A stretch of 64,000 bases of DNA. It comes from Schlesneria sp. (lineage in GTDB: Bacteria > Planctomycetota > Planctomycetia > Planctomycetales > Planctomycetaceae). The position numbers and the translations under genes are program-made. The notes beneath the pieces were generated by a model, which saw only the letters and a list, made by a program, of their open reading frames with translations, was not told where the DNA came from and ran no database searches. Each line of letters begins with the position of its first letter. Position 1 is the stretch's first letter. Positions 17,409 to 25,277 of the stretch are shown piece by piece. The stretch is from assembly GCA_028291515.1 (NCBI GenBank), contig JAQGHU010000074.1, positions 1 through 64,000 of the forward strand, written 5' to 3'.

Positions 17409-18698
17409 TCATCGAACGAAGCTGAACGTGAAGACATCCGTGATCGACGAAAATACGGGTGCCGCATTGATGCGGACGTAGCGTCGGTCACCCGAAACTG
17501 TGGCCATCGCATTCATGGCGATGCCTTCGCTGATGACGCTAATGACTGGCTGGTATCCGACCGCGCCACCTCCGCCGACGTTGGGGATGACTCCACCGGC
17601 TGCTGTGCTGATCTGCGCCAAAATCGCCGTCCCTGCCGTATTGCGTTTGTTGGACGACTTGTTTGGTTTTGGAACGTCGGCGTTGGCCTGAGCCCGACGC
17701 CCCTGTGAGAGCGAGATCCTGACGATCGCGTCGGCCTGGCCCAAAACAACAGTCTGCGATTCAGTTTCTTCAGCGGGAGTATTCTTCCCGCGAGTGATGA
17801 TCAGACGAGCTCGTTTGGCGACGACATCACCACGGATGTGACGCACTCGCAGGCGATATTCTCCCTGCATCGCCGACGGACAAACGTATTCGTCGTAGCA
17901 GTTCGCCTGCCTCGGTCCATAGCCGTCGTGAATGAAAGCACCACCTCCAGGGGTAAAGGGGGTGCTCATCGAGCAAACCGCACCCGAGGGTTCTTCGACC
18001 AGCAGATCAACGTCACCTTGACCGTTCCATTCCAGCCGCACAACCAGATCAAGTCGTCGCGCCTTGCTCATGGCCTCCTGAAGCTGCAGGGCTTTGGCGA
18101 TCTTCCCTTCCTTCATCAATTGCGGAATCGCGTCGGCAGCCGCTTGCTCGGCCTTCAGCCGCAGCGGTTCGCGATCTTTTCCCCAGGCATAAGCGACGAC
18201 TTCAGGGGCACTCCAGACCACTGCTTCGGGATTTCGAGTCCGGCGAGCGAGCTCTAGTGCGAAAACGAACGGCTCGGGACTTTGGGGGTTCAGAAAGGCC
18301 GCTTGTCGGTACATTTCAATCGCGCGGTCAAACCGCTCAAATTTGGCGAGATAGGCCGCCAATTTCATGGTCGATTCGACATCGGCATCGATCAGATCCT
18401 GACTCGACATCAGCACTCGTTCGATATCAGTCTTGGGGCGTCCGGCGGATTCCATCGCCAGCGCCAAGGCCTCGTGCATCCACGGCTCGATAAATTCCCC
18501 GCTGATAATCGCCTGTTCCAGGCAGGCGACCAGTTCTTCGTATTGCTTACTTTTGACGAGGTCGGCAACCACGACCTCGATGGTGATCGCCGTGACATTA
18601 TTGGATTCGAAACGCTGGCGCCATCGCTTTGCTCGCTCGAGTCGTGCTTGCAGCACATCGGGACTGGAAACGACGGAAGCGGAAGGTGCGACAGGCAC
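17409..18698 (-). CDS. TPR-like protein with C-terminal DUF2135/YfaP-like region, probably the second half of a split gene
   Basis: This 429-aa frame has a helical N-terminal part with TPR-like repeats (residues about 15-200, including AIEMYRQAAFLNPQSPEPFVFALELARR). A beta-rich part follows, with WNGQGDVDLLVEEPSGAVC and CPSAMQGEYRLRVRHIRGD, resembling the YfaP/DUF2135 fold. The only in-frame start is a GTG at 18698, which lies inside the stem of a 14-bp hairpin. The frame is open upstream through the A9 tract at 18776-18784 into the end of the preceding gene. It is therefore probably the C-terminal half of one protein of about 930 residues, made after a -1 shift or interrupted by a sequencing indel. 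No signal peptide of its own is visible, consistent with that view. Confidence 0.7.
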   Translation of the reverse strand: MPVAPSASVVSSPDVLQARLERAKRWRQRFESNNVTAITIEVVVADLVKSKQYEELVACLEQAIISGEFIEPWMHEALALAMESAGRPKTDIERVLMSSQDLIDADVESTMKLAAYLAKFERFDRAIEMYRQAAFLNPQSPEPFVFALELARRTRNPEAVVWSAPEVVAYAWGKDREPLRLKAEQAAADAIPQLMKEGKIAKALQLQEAMSKARRLDLVVRLEWNGQGDVDLLVEEPSGAVCSMSTPFTPGGGAFIHDGYGPRQANCYDEYVCPSAMQGEYRLRVRHIRGDVVAKRARLIITRGKNTPAEETESQTVVLGQADAIVRISLSQGRRAQANADVPKPNKSSNKRNTAGTAILAQISTAAGGVIPNVGGGGAVGYQPVISVISEGIAMNAMATVSGDRRYVRINAAPVFSSITDVFTFSFVR

Positions 18699-18708
18699 CT
18701 TCCGCTTC
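18676..18708. repeat. 14-bp hairpin covering the putative GTG start
   Basis: Perfect 14-nt inverted arms (GAAGCGGAAGGTGC and its complement) enclose a 5-nt loop. On the minus strand the GTG codon at 18696-18698 falls within the stem, which argues against it being an efficient independent start. Confidence 0.7.
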
Positions 18709-18757
18709 TCTGGTGGATTGTCATTACCTGCAGGGGCAGGCTGATCATTTTGAGCGA

Positions 18758-20206
18758 TTAGAAATTCAGCTGCGCTTTTTTTTTGGTGGTCGCGTCGGGC
18801 TGAATGGCGTCAAGAGGTTCAGCTGGGATGCTGAACATTCCACCGCCCATCCCACCCATGCCTCCACCCATCCCACCCATCCCCATGCCGCCGCCCATAC
18901 CACCCATACCACCGCCGCCCATGCCTCCCATACCACCACCCATCCCGCCGCCCATGCCTCCACCCATCCCGCCCATACCCATCGGGGGTTGAATGGGGAT
19001 GACGAGGTCAGCAACAGGATAGACGCGGGTCGACATCTTTTCGTCGGCCTTAGCTTGCGTCGTGATCTTCATCACTTCGTCTTCGATGATGTAGGTCAAA
19101 CCAAGTGGTTCCAACATCAGTCTCAGAGCACTACGAAGAGAGATACCAGTCATGACCAGAGTAATCTGTTGGTCAGTGGCCACGCCTTCGTCCTGCAAAG
19201 CCTGCTTATCCAGCCAGATTTCGATGTGATGCAGGTCTTCCAAGTAGTTCAGGGCTTCTTCGAGCGGGTTGTCGGTGAACGAGACTTCGGTTGTTTCGGT
19301 CAGCGCCTTTTGGATTCGTTTTTCGTTCGGTGTGCTCTTCTTCAAGTCGACAGTCGCATGTTGTTTGCGGCGTTCGGAGAGAGCTTTCCAGACTGAGGCC
19401 GGAGGGAACCGCAACGGCGGCTCATCAGGAAACGGAACGTGCGAGAGTTCGACCTGATACAGAGTTTCGAGCAGTTCGTCGGCACGGCGAGCTCGCAAGC
19501 GATAGGCTCGGGTGAGCTGATGCGCGGATTCGGCGTCGAACCGAGCCGCAGTGGAAGCTCCTTCACCGGGTCGCATGTCAATTGCGACATCCGCAACAAG
19601 CTGTGCCTCGGCGTAGGCTTCGTCGCGTCCGTGGCGACCTTCCTGCATCAGGGAGCGCACACGGTCGATCAAGTTCTCGAGTCGTTCTTCATCGAGAGTT
19701 GCTTGATCGGCGAGCCGTGTGATTGCTTCCTGTTGGGCCCGGCGCTCGAGAGCGCGGACCAATCCCTGGTTCATCACGTCCTTCTTGTTTTCATGGACCT
19801 GGATTTCGGACTCCAGGCGCTTCTGCAGTCCCTGTCGATCTTCGGGGGAGATGTCGAGTGCGGACTTCACTGCTCCCAACGCTTGCTTGAGGGCGCTGAT
19901 CCCAATCTCGGGATCATCCATGCGTCGCGCTGTTTCGACGGCATTGCTGACTTCGTTCCGCAGCTTCTGAGTCTGCAGAATGATCATTTGTCGCTGATCA
20001 GAAAGCAGACTGGCGTTCGCGTTGGGAGTCGGTTCCAACGATTGGTCAGGCATCGGCTCTGGCGGCTCTTCGGTCTGCTTGACGACACGGACATTCAATC
20101 GGCCATGCTTGGCACTTCCAACGTTCTGATCGGCTCCCTGTAGAGAGACACTCAGGCATGCCACAGACACCGTCGGCACAATCAACTGCTTGAAGAGCTT
20201 TACCAT
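18758..20206 (-). CDS. Secreted STN (secretin/TonB short N-terminal) domain protein with Gly-Met repeats
   Basis: This 482-aa protein has a signal peptide (about 1-24). Long predicted coiled-coil or helical segments follow (residues about 60-260; SLLSDQRQMIILQTQKLRNEV, ALERRAQQEAITRLADQ). Next is an STN-like domain (about 320-405; LEEALNYLEDLHHIEIWLDKQ, then SLRSALRLMLEPLGLTYIIEDEVMKI). A Gly/Met-rich tract of GGMGGM repeats lies at about 420-460. The end is TTKKKAQLNF, with the three Lys codons forming an A9 run. STN domains are found in secretins and TonB-dependent receptors, so an envelope role is likely but unproven. The following gene (17409-18698) is in the -1 frame across that run, suggesting a single longer protein. 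Confidence 0.75.
   Translation of the reverse strand: MVKLFKQLIVPTVSVACLSVSLQGADQNVGSAKHGRLNVRVVKQTEEPPEPMPDQSLEPTPNANASLLSDQRQMIILQTQKLRNEVSNAVETARRMDDPEIGISALKQALGAVKSALDISPEDRQGLQKRLESEIQVHENKKDVMNQGLVRALERRAQQEAITRLADQATLDEERLENLIDRVRSLMQEGRHGRDEAYAEAQLVADVAIDMRPGEGASTAARFDAESAHQLTRAYRLRARRADELLETLYQVELSHVPFPDEPPLRFPPASVWKALSERRKQHATVDLKKSTPNEKRIQKALTETTEVSFTDNPLEEALNYLEDLHHIEIWLDKQALQDEGVATDQQITLVMTGISLRSALRLMLEPLGLTYIIEDEVMKITTQAKADEKMSTRVYPVADLVIPIQPPMGMGGMGGGMGGGMGGGMGGMGGGGMGGMGGGMGMGGMGGGMGGMGGGMFSIPAEPLDAIQPDATTKKKAQLNF
18776..18784 (-). other. A9 slippery tract joining two reading frames
   Basis: On the minus strand nine A residues encode Lys-Lys-Lys near the end of the STN protein. 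Slipping back one base continues reading as S-A-A-E-F-L-I-A-Q-N-D-Q into the downstream frame, avoiding the zero-frame TAA at 18758-18760. In the -1 frame a TGA lies just upstream of the tract, so the overlap window is short and contains the homopolymer. Confidence 0.6.
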
Positions 20207-20749
20207 TGCTGATTACCTCGCGTCTGGGACGGAAATGAGCAAATTACTGAGCGAAAGTTTATGTAAGAGCAGTGACCATCTGCAGGGCAAAACTAGCCTG
20301 CTCGCCCACATTCTATAAGGCTAACGATCTTTTTGAAGAAAAATCTACGAGACAGTTCTCAAAATCTTAAACCTGTAAATCCTCAGCTGTCGCCGGAAAC
20401 GATGCTGCTGAACAGCGCACTCCGAATTCTCAGTCAATCGACTGAGCGATCTGCCCGACTGATTTCTTTCTTTTCCGTCGATTTAATGCATGTGACTCAT
20501 TTTCCTGATACCGCCGTTCCCCCTTTACATTACGGCGTGAAGACTTCCGCTCGTTCAGGCACAGGCTACCGTCGAATATCGCATCTCCTGTTGCAAACGT
20601 GCTTTACGGCAAAAGAACCCACGGCAAATTGCAGTCACCCAGCAAGGTCTCCGATTCGAGTGAACAAGTCAGCAGGTTCAATCCGATCAATCTGAATGAG
20701 TTTGCGGATTGTAACGATGTGCTGATGCCGCTTGCCTGAGTTTGCAGTG
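20207..20749. other. Divergent intergenic region, no gene seen
   Basis: This stretch separates the minus-strand STN gene from the plus-strand protease. One TTG-initiated frame (20333-20695) has no family resemblance and no ribosome binding site. Promoters for both flanking genes must lie here, but I see no convincing -35/-10 pair. Confidence 0.4.
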
Positions 20750-22231
20750 ATGTTCCGATTTCAACTGAAGTTCTCCTGGTGTTGGTTCTGGATGCTCGCC
20801 GCGGCGGGGCTGTGCACAGTGGAAGTCTGCGCCACGAGTTACCGTGGTCATTCGCTTTTGCAGCGGGAAAAGAAGCCAGTCACCGAGGTCAAGGGGTCTG
20901 CAGGGTCAGACGAATGCGATTCAATCGCAATCGGAACGTTATCCGCTTCGGAATCGTCGAGCACCGTGCTTGTCCTGGGCAATCCCAACCCTGTCACCGA
21001 TGGAGAGTGGGAAGTGACACTGCGAACGATTCCCGTTTCGCAGGGCGATCGCACACGAAGTCCAGCCTTGGTCCACCATGTGGTCCAGCGGGTCTCGACC
21101 CCAATGCCAGAAGCGTTGTTGCCTACGGCGAAGCCGACAACAACCTCAACAAAGGCACCGCAAGCAGAGCGTGTTTACTTTCTTCCGGCGACGATTCAGC
21201 CCACGCCGGGCTCCACTGCCCATGTTGCTGTTCCATGCAGCCTCGCAACTGTCAATGCGCGAACATTGATCTACATCGATCAACGAATCCGTCGTGACGA
21301 AGCGTTGATGGGTCTCGTGGCCGCGATTGATTCGGCATCCACATCCACGATGATTGAGACCGTCGAGCGACTCGTTGGAACTGTCGCAGACTTGGATCAT
21401 GATGGCCACTTGACCATCGTGATCACGTCTGAAGTTGGACGGCTGGGTCAGCAGAATAATCCTGTCTATGGGATTACGCGACCCAGTGATTTCATCCGGG
21501 GGGTGGATCGCCCACATGGAAACAATTCAGATGTGATCTTCCTGAGTTCGTCACTGCCGGTCAGTAAGCAGTTACATGCCGTGCTCTGTCATGAATGGTG
21601 CCATGCTGCTGTCTTCAGCCGTCGCTTCGAAAATTCAGGCAATGCAGTCGAAGATCGCTACGACGAAGATTGGCTGAACGAAGCCATTGCTCATGTGGTC
21701 GAAGTCGCTTCCAGTGGCTCTGATAGCAACGTTGCGAATCGAATCCAAAAATACTGCGCCCGGCCTGGCAATTCGCCATTGGTCATTCGCGACTACTGCT
21801 TACCCGAGTACTGGCGAAATGACGGCGTTCGCGGTGCCGGATATCTGTTTCTCGATTGGTATCTGAAACGATCGGACGACAACGGACTGCAACATTTGCT
21901 CGGCACGCGTTCGCTGGATGTCGCCAGCCTTGAAGCCATCGAACGACAGAGTTTCGACGAACTCTTCAGGAGTTGGACCATTGGCATGGGTGAACAATTG
22001 GCGGGAGAGATTCGCGAGTGTGAGATGAACGGTGCGAAGTCGCCGCGGATGACTCATCATCGTTGGAAACTGGTTGCCGGCCAGGAACAGACATTGATTC
22101 TACGGATCGGCGGAACATGTGCCGACTTCGTTCGCATCGAATGCTCAGAAGATGGTGCGTGGCAACTGATCGCCACCCATTCAACGCGCGCACCAATTCA
22201 GGCGACCCTGCTCCCCATCGACGTTCAGTAA
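20750..22231 (+). CDS. Secreted zinc metallopeptidase-like protein (HExxH)
   Basis: This 493-aa protein has a signal peptide (FSWCWFWMLAAAGLCTVEVCA). The zinc-binding HEWCH motif uses His281, Glu282 and His285. About 25 residues later DEDWLNEAIAHV supplies a likely third ligand Glu, as in gluzincins. An acidic DLDHDGHLTIVI stretch near residue 215 could bind calcium. The arrangement resembles M30/hyicolysin-like or M1-like secreted zincins, but I cannot fix the family. ATG 20750 is chosen over TTG 20732 because it opens the signal peptide. It converges on the small minus-strand gene at 22239 with only 7 nt between the stops. Confidence 0.75.
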   Translation: MFRFQLKFSWCWFWMLAAAGLCTVEVCATSYRGHSLLQREKKPVTEVKGSAGSDECDSIAIGTLSASESSSTVLVLGNPNPVTDGEWEVTLRTIPVSQGDRTRSPALVHHVVQRVSTPMPEALLPTAKPTTTSTKAPQAERVYFLPATIQPTPGSTAHVAVPCSLATVNARTLIYIDQRIRRDEALMGLVAAIDSASTSTMIETVERLVGTVADLDHDGHLTIVITSEVGRLGQQNNPVYGITRPSDFIRGVDRPHGNNSDVIFLSSSLPVSKQLHAVLCHEWCHAAVFSRRFENSGNAVEDRYDEDWLNEAIAHVVEVASSGSDSNVANRIQKYCARPGNSPLVIRDYCLPEYWRNDGVRGAGYLFLDWYLKRSDDNGLQHLLGTRSLDVASLEAIERQSFDELFRSWTIGMGEQLAGEIRECEMNGAKSPRMTHHRWKLVAGQEQTLILRIGGTCADFVRIECSEDGAWQLIATHSTRAPIQATLLPIDVQ

Positions 22232-22238
22232 TATCAGT

Positions 22239-22760
22239 TTACTGAGCGGCCTTGGCAGCTTTGATTTCGCCGAGCAGCACAAGGCGTTGGGCTCGCAGTT
22301 TCTTCAATCGCGACACCGGATAAATCCGCACAATCTTGCCGCCATAGGTCAGTCGGCCTTCGTTGTCATAATCGAGTTGCGAGATATCAACCCAGTCTGC
22401 CAACGAGTCGTCGCGCGCATTCAGCTTTTTCAGGTCATACGCTGCAGTGTAGAGAGCAGCAAACGTCTCGGGATCGACGCCGTGACCTGCCTCCAGATCT
22501 TCTTTGGCATTCAGCCCACCAACCAGGACGGCATACGAATTGATACCGCGCGTTGCTGATTCGTAGCGTGATTCCAGCTTCAGCGCCTCGACAGCGGCCT
22601 TCAATTTGTCGTTCGCGTCAACGATCTTTTTCGTGGTGTCTTCCGATGGTGCCGAGGCGGCCTCCTGAGCACGGGCGGGAGCAAAGGGGCTGTGTGTTCC
22701 AAGCACATAGCCTGTCGCAAGCAGCACGCCACAGAATGCCAGACGCTTTAACTGGATCAT
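22239..22760 (-). CDS. Small exported protein, function unknown
   Basis: This 173-aa protein has a signal peptide or N-terminal anchor (residues about 5-32, LAFCGVLLATGYVLG then PARAQEA). A helical region follows (TTKKIVDANDKLKAAVEALKLESRYESAT), then a compact domain containing LADWVDISQLDYDNEGRLTYGGKIVRIYPVSRLKKL. I do not recognise the family. It probably acts in the periplasm. It is on the same strand as, and downstream of, the Hpt and small membrane genes but 75 nt from them. Confidence 0.65.
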   Translation of the reverse strand: MIQLKRLAFCGVLLATGYVLGTHSPFAPARAQEAASAPSEDTTKKIVDANDKLKAAVEALKLESRYESATRGINSYAVLVGGLNAKEDLEAGHGVDPETFAALYTAAYDLKKLNARDDSLADWVDISQLDYDNEGRLTYGGKIVRIYPVSRLKKLRAQRLVLLGEIKAAKAAQ

Positions 22761-22835
22761 CAGACTTCCCTTGTTTGCCGCAGACTCACGCCGAATAACA
22801 CGATCGCCAGAACCGTCGAGAGCCCGAAAGCTCGC

Positions 22836-23144
22836 CTAAGCTCGTACCTTGACTAGATAATCCAGCATTTGCTCTACGGTTCGCAAGATCATTGCTTCAT
22901 CTCGGGGAGAGTTCTTACAGGATTCTTCGAGATGTCCTGCGAGATCGCTAAGTCCAGAGAAGCCGTATCCTCCAGCGCTGCCGCGAATTTTATGAGCTTC
23001 GCGTCCAACGCTGTCAAAGTCCTTGGCCTGGACGAACTCTTTGATTGCGACCCGCATTTCAGCGAGTCCGTCCACGAAAAATGGCAGCATCTCCGCGAAA
23101 TCTGGATCGTCGGCATAGGACGAATAGACTCCCTCGGCATTCAT
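22836..23144 (-). CDS. Hpt (histidine phosphotransfer) domain protein
   Basis: This 102-aa stand-alone Hpt protein is a four-helix bundle that relays phosphate between hybrid histidine kinases and response regulators. The phosphorylated residue is His51 in REAHKIRGSAGGYGF, which matches the HxxKG-type Hpt signature with Arg in the Lys position. I chose the ATG at 23144; the frame extends to a TTG at 23195 but the added residues have no Hpt features. No kinase or regulator gene is adjacent, so its partners lie elsewhere. A small membrane protein gene lies 68 nt upstream. Confidence 0.82.
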   Translation of the reverse strand: MNAEGVYSSYADDPDFAEMLPFFVDGLAEMRVAIKEFVQAKDFDSVGREAHKIRGSAGGYGFSGLSDLAGHLEESCKNSPRDEAMILRTVEQMLDYLVKVRA

Positions 23145-23212
23145 TTGATCTTGGCCCTGGATAGTAGTGAATTCTCGACGCCAGCGAGCCCACAATCGAT
23201 AAGTGGAATCGA

Positions 23213-23422
23213 TTACGCGGCGCGTTCGCGAGTCGAATCGACGACAGGACGCATCGGCATCTGTCGCAGAGCTGAGTTCGGTGTACTGGCTTGAGCCTGT
23301 TTACGGTTGGCCGGTCCAACGAAGAAACTCAAGTACATCAGACCCGCAGAGCTGACCAAAGCGAACAAACATCCAATCAAAGCAACCTGATCGTCACTGG
23401 CACCTTGCAGCAAATTCATCAT
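23213..23422 (-). CDS. Small single-span membrane protein, unknown
   Basis: This 69-aa protein has one hydrophobic helix (VALIGCLFALVSSAGLMYLSFFV, residues about 13-35) and a polar C-terminal tail rich in Arg, Pro and Gln. A GGAG lies about 7 nt before the ATG. It precedes the Hpt gene on the same strand and could be co-transcribed with it. No family recognised. Confidence 0.55.
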   Translation of the reverse strand: MMNLLQGASDDQVALIGCLFALVSSAGLMYLSFFVGPANRKQAQASTPNSALRQMPMRPVVDSTRERAA

Positions 23423-23746
23423 GTCATCACTCCATTCTCGAAAACTGACCGAGCGTCATCAAGTTTTCGGCTGACGGAGGGCAATCCACGCAGTCGCCTC
23501 GCACTGCTGCGGCCAGATTGACACGAACTGCAGGGAACGAGCACATTGGGACGACCTTGTTTGACGCACCAGTTGACGAGACAAGCGAAGAGTTTCCCAC
23601 TGCGGTGACTTTGACGCCATCGGCTCAAACCCCGCCTTGACGAAGATTGGTAATTTCTTCTATAGCTTGCGTTTAAGAACGGAACGGCCGTATGGATGCG
23701 GCCTGCAATTTGCCGTCTTTCCCCTGTCTGCCATCGGTTGGATCCC
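23423..23746. other. Intergenic region upstream of the permease gene
   Basis: No gene is seen in these 324 nt between divergent genes. The only recognisable signal is the promoter candidate at 23637-23666. Confidence 0.4.
23637..23666 (+). promoter_or_regulatory. Candidate promoter of the LptF/G-like gene
   Basis: TTGACG (23637-23642) and TATAGC (23661-23666) are separated by 18 nt, about 80 nt upstream of the permease start. Match to the housekeeping consensus is fair; planctomycete promoters are poorly defined. Confidence 0.35.
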
Positions 23747-24928
23747 ATGCGGCTGCTGGAACGCTATGTCCTCGGCGAACTGCTGCGCGTGTTCGGGATT
23801 CTCGTGACCATTGCGACATCGCTGCTGGTCTTCGTTGGAGTCTTCGGCCAGGCGAAAGAGCACGATCTAGGCTACTGGCAGATTTTCCAAATCCTGCCGT
23901 TCGTCCTGCCAATGCTGTTGCCGTACACGATCCCGGCAACCTTGTTACTGAGTGCCTGCGTCGTCTATGGCCGGATGGCAGGTGACAACGAAATCATCGC
24001 TGCTCGCGCCGCCGGAATTAATGTGATGGTCCTGATGTGGCCCTCATTTTTCCTGGCTGGGGCGTTAAGCGTGCTCTCTTTGCTGGTCAGCGATCAAGTC
24101 ATTCCGTGGGCTTCAAGCAACATCGAACGCGTGATCACGCTGGCCATGGAAGACATTTTTATCGATCGCCTGCGAACGCAGTCCCAGATCAACGTGCGTG
24201 AGAGCGGCCTCTCCATTACGGTCACTGGAGTGCGCGACCGAACCCTGATTGAACCTGTCATTCGCTACACACCACGCGGTGGCAAGACGATCACGGTGCA
24301 AGCCAGCGAGGCGCGGCTGACATTTGACCTGCCCAAGCAGGTGGCGTTGCTCGAACTGCGAGGAGCACAATCGAATCTGCCGGGTGAACACAACAGCCTC
24401 TATCTCGAGCGTGACAAATTTGCATTTCCATTGCCGAAACAAAGTCGCGCCCTGCGGGGCTCAAACCTCAGCATTCGTAATCTGCAACACGAAATGAAGC
24501 GCGCCGACGAGGATCGTCGGAAGGCGCAGCAAGCTCAGGCGGTCGAATCCGCCTTCGCACTTGCCACAGGAAATTTCGAGCGACTGAACGAAGTCGAATT
24601 TGTCCAGCACTATTACCGCGAGGCGGCTGCAAAAGATACCAAACTGCGACTGAACAGCGACTTGCACAATCGCTTTGCGATGGCTGTCAGTTGCCTGTTC
24701 TTCGTCCTGCTGGGCAGCCCGTTTGCGATCGTGATGGCCCGCAAACAGATTCTGACCTGCTTCCTGTTCTGCTTCCTGCCGATTCTGACGGTGTATTATC
24801 CAATCACGATGATGACCCAGAATCTGTCAAAAATCGGAACTCTCGACCCCAGTTGGGCCGTCTGGAGCGCCAACGGCGTAATGGGACTCGCCGCCACCTA
24901 CTTCATGCGAAGAGTCATGCACACTTGA
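23747..24928 (+). CDS. LptF/LptG-family permease (YjgP/YjgQ)
   Basis: This 393-aa inner-membrane protein is of the LptF/G family, which with LptB extracts lipopolysaccharide from the inner membrane. It has the family layout: an N-terminal MRLLERYVLGELLRVFGIL, about three spans by residue 110, a periplasmic beta-jellyroll-like region (about 120-290, with RDRTLIEPVIRYTPRGGKTITVQASEARL), and three C-terminal spans starting LHNRFAMAVSCLFFVLLG. ATG 23747 is preferred over ATG 23696, which would add a non-hydrophobic extension in front of the conserved start. Only one of the two paralogues usually needed is present here. Whether it acts as F or G cannot be told. Confidence 0.85.
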   Translation: MRLLERYVLGELLRVFGILVTIATSLLVFVGVFGQAKEHDLGYWQIFQILPFVLPMLLPYTIPATLLLSACVVYGRMAGDNEIIAARAAGINVMVLMWPSFFLAGALSVLSLLVSDQVIPWASSNIERVITLAMEDIFIDRLRTQSQINVRESGLSITVTGVRDRTLIEPVIRYTPRGGKTITVQASEARLTFDLPKQVALLELRGAQSNLPGEHNSLYLERDKFAFPLPKQSRALRGSNLSIRNLQHEMKRADEDRRKAQQAQAVESAFALATGNFERLNEVEFVQHYYREAAAKDTKLRLNSDLHNRFAMAVSCLFFVLLGSPFAIVMARKQILTCFLFCFLPILTVYYPITMMTQNLSKIGTLDPSWAVWSANGVMGLAATYFMRRVMHT

Positions 24929-25079
24929 TCGCGACTGCGGATGTCATCGAATCACGCAGTTCCAGGTTGCGGAGTTTGTGATCCAACAGGTGTCTTGAAG
25001 GATTGCAGTTAAGACGCCACAATCCATCCCGCGCCGCAACGTCAATTGTTGCCTCGCCCAATCAATCGAAGATCACTCA

Positions 25080-25165
25080 GGCCGAGTGGCGAAACAGGCA
25101 GACGCATCGGACTTAAAATCCGGTGGGAGTTAAATCCCGTGCGGGTTCGAACCCCGCCTCGGCCA
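25080..25165 (+). tRNA. tRNA-Leu (anticodon UAA)
   Basis: The acceptor GGCCGAG (25080-25086) pairs with CTCGGCC (25158-25164), with discriminator A at 25165 and no encoded CCA. The anticodon stem CGGA/TCCG holds TAA, an extended class II variable arm (GGTGGGAGTTAAATCCCGT) is present, and the T arm is GCGGG-TTCGAAC-CCCGC. It is the insertion point of the mobile DNA to its right. Confidence 0.95.
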
Positions 25166-25277
25166 ATCCTTACAGGCAAATGAGTTGCAACGATTTCGAA
25201 GCAGCTCGAAATTGGCTAGGATTGCTCATCATGGTAACAAATTGGTAACAGCGTTGCGGTGACATTGGAGAGGCATC
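25166..25277. other. Attachment-site region with integrase-arm-like repeats
   Basis: Between the tRNA 3' end and the integrase are an inverted repeat (ATTTCGA 25193-25199 / TCGAAAT 25206-25212) and two direct copies of TGGTAACA (25232-25239 and 25243-25250). This layout is typical of an att site beside a tyrosine integrase. The core is expected to be the tRNA 3' end; I did not find a second copy of it in the window. Confidence 0.5.

Noticed and set aside
18804-18992. Plus-strand Pro/Met-rich frame over the GGMGGM repeats
   Set aside because: It is the reverse reading of the Gly/Met repeat region of the STN protein.
20333-20695. TTG-initiated frame of 120 residues between divergent genes
   Set aside because: No ribosome binding site, mixed composition, no domain. 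Probably chance.
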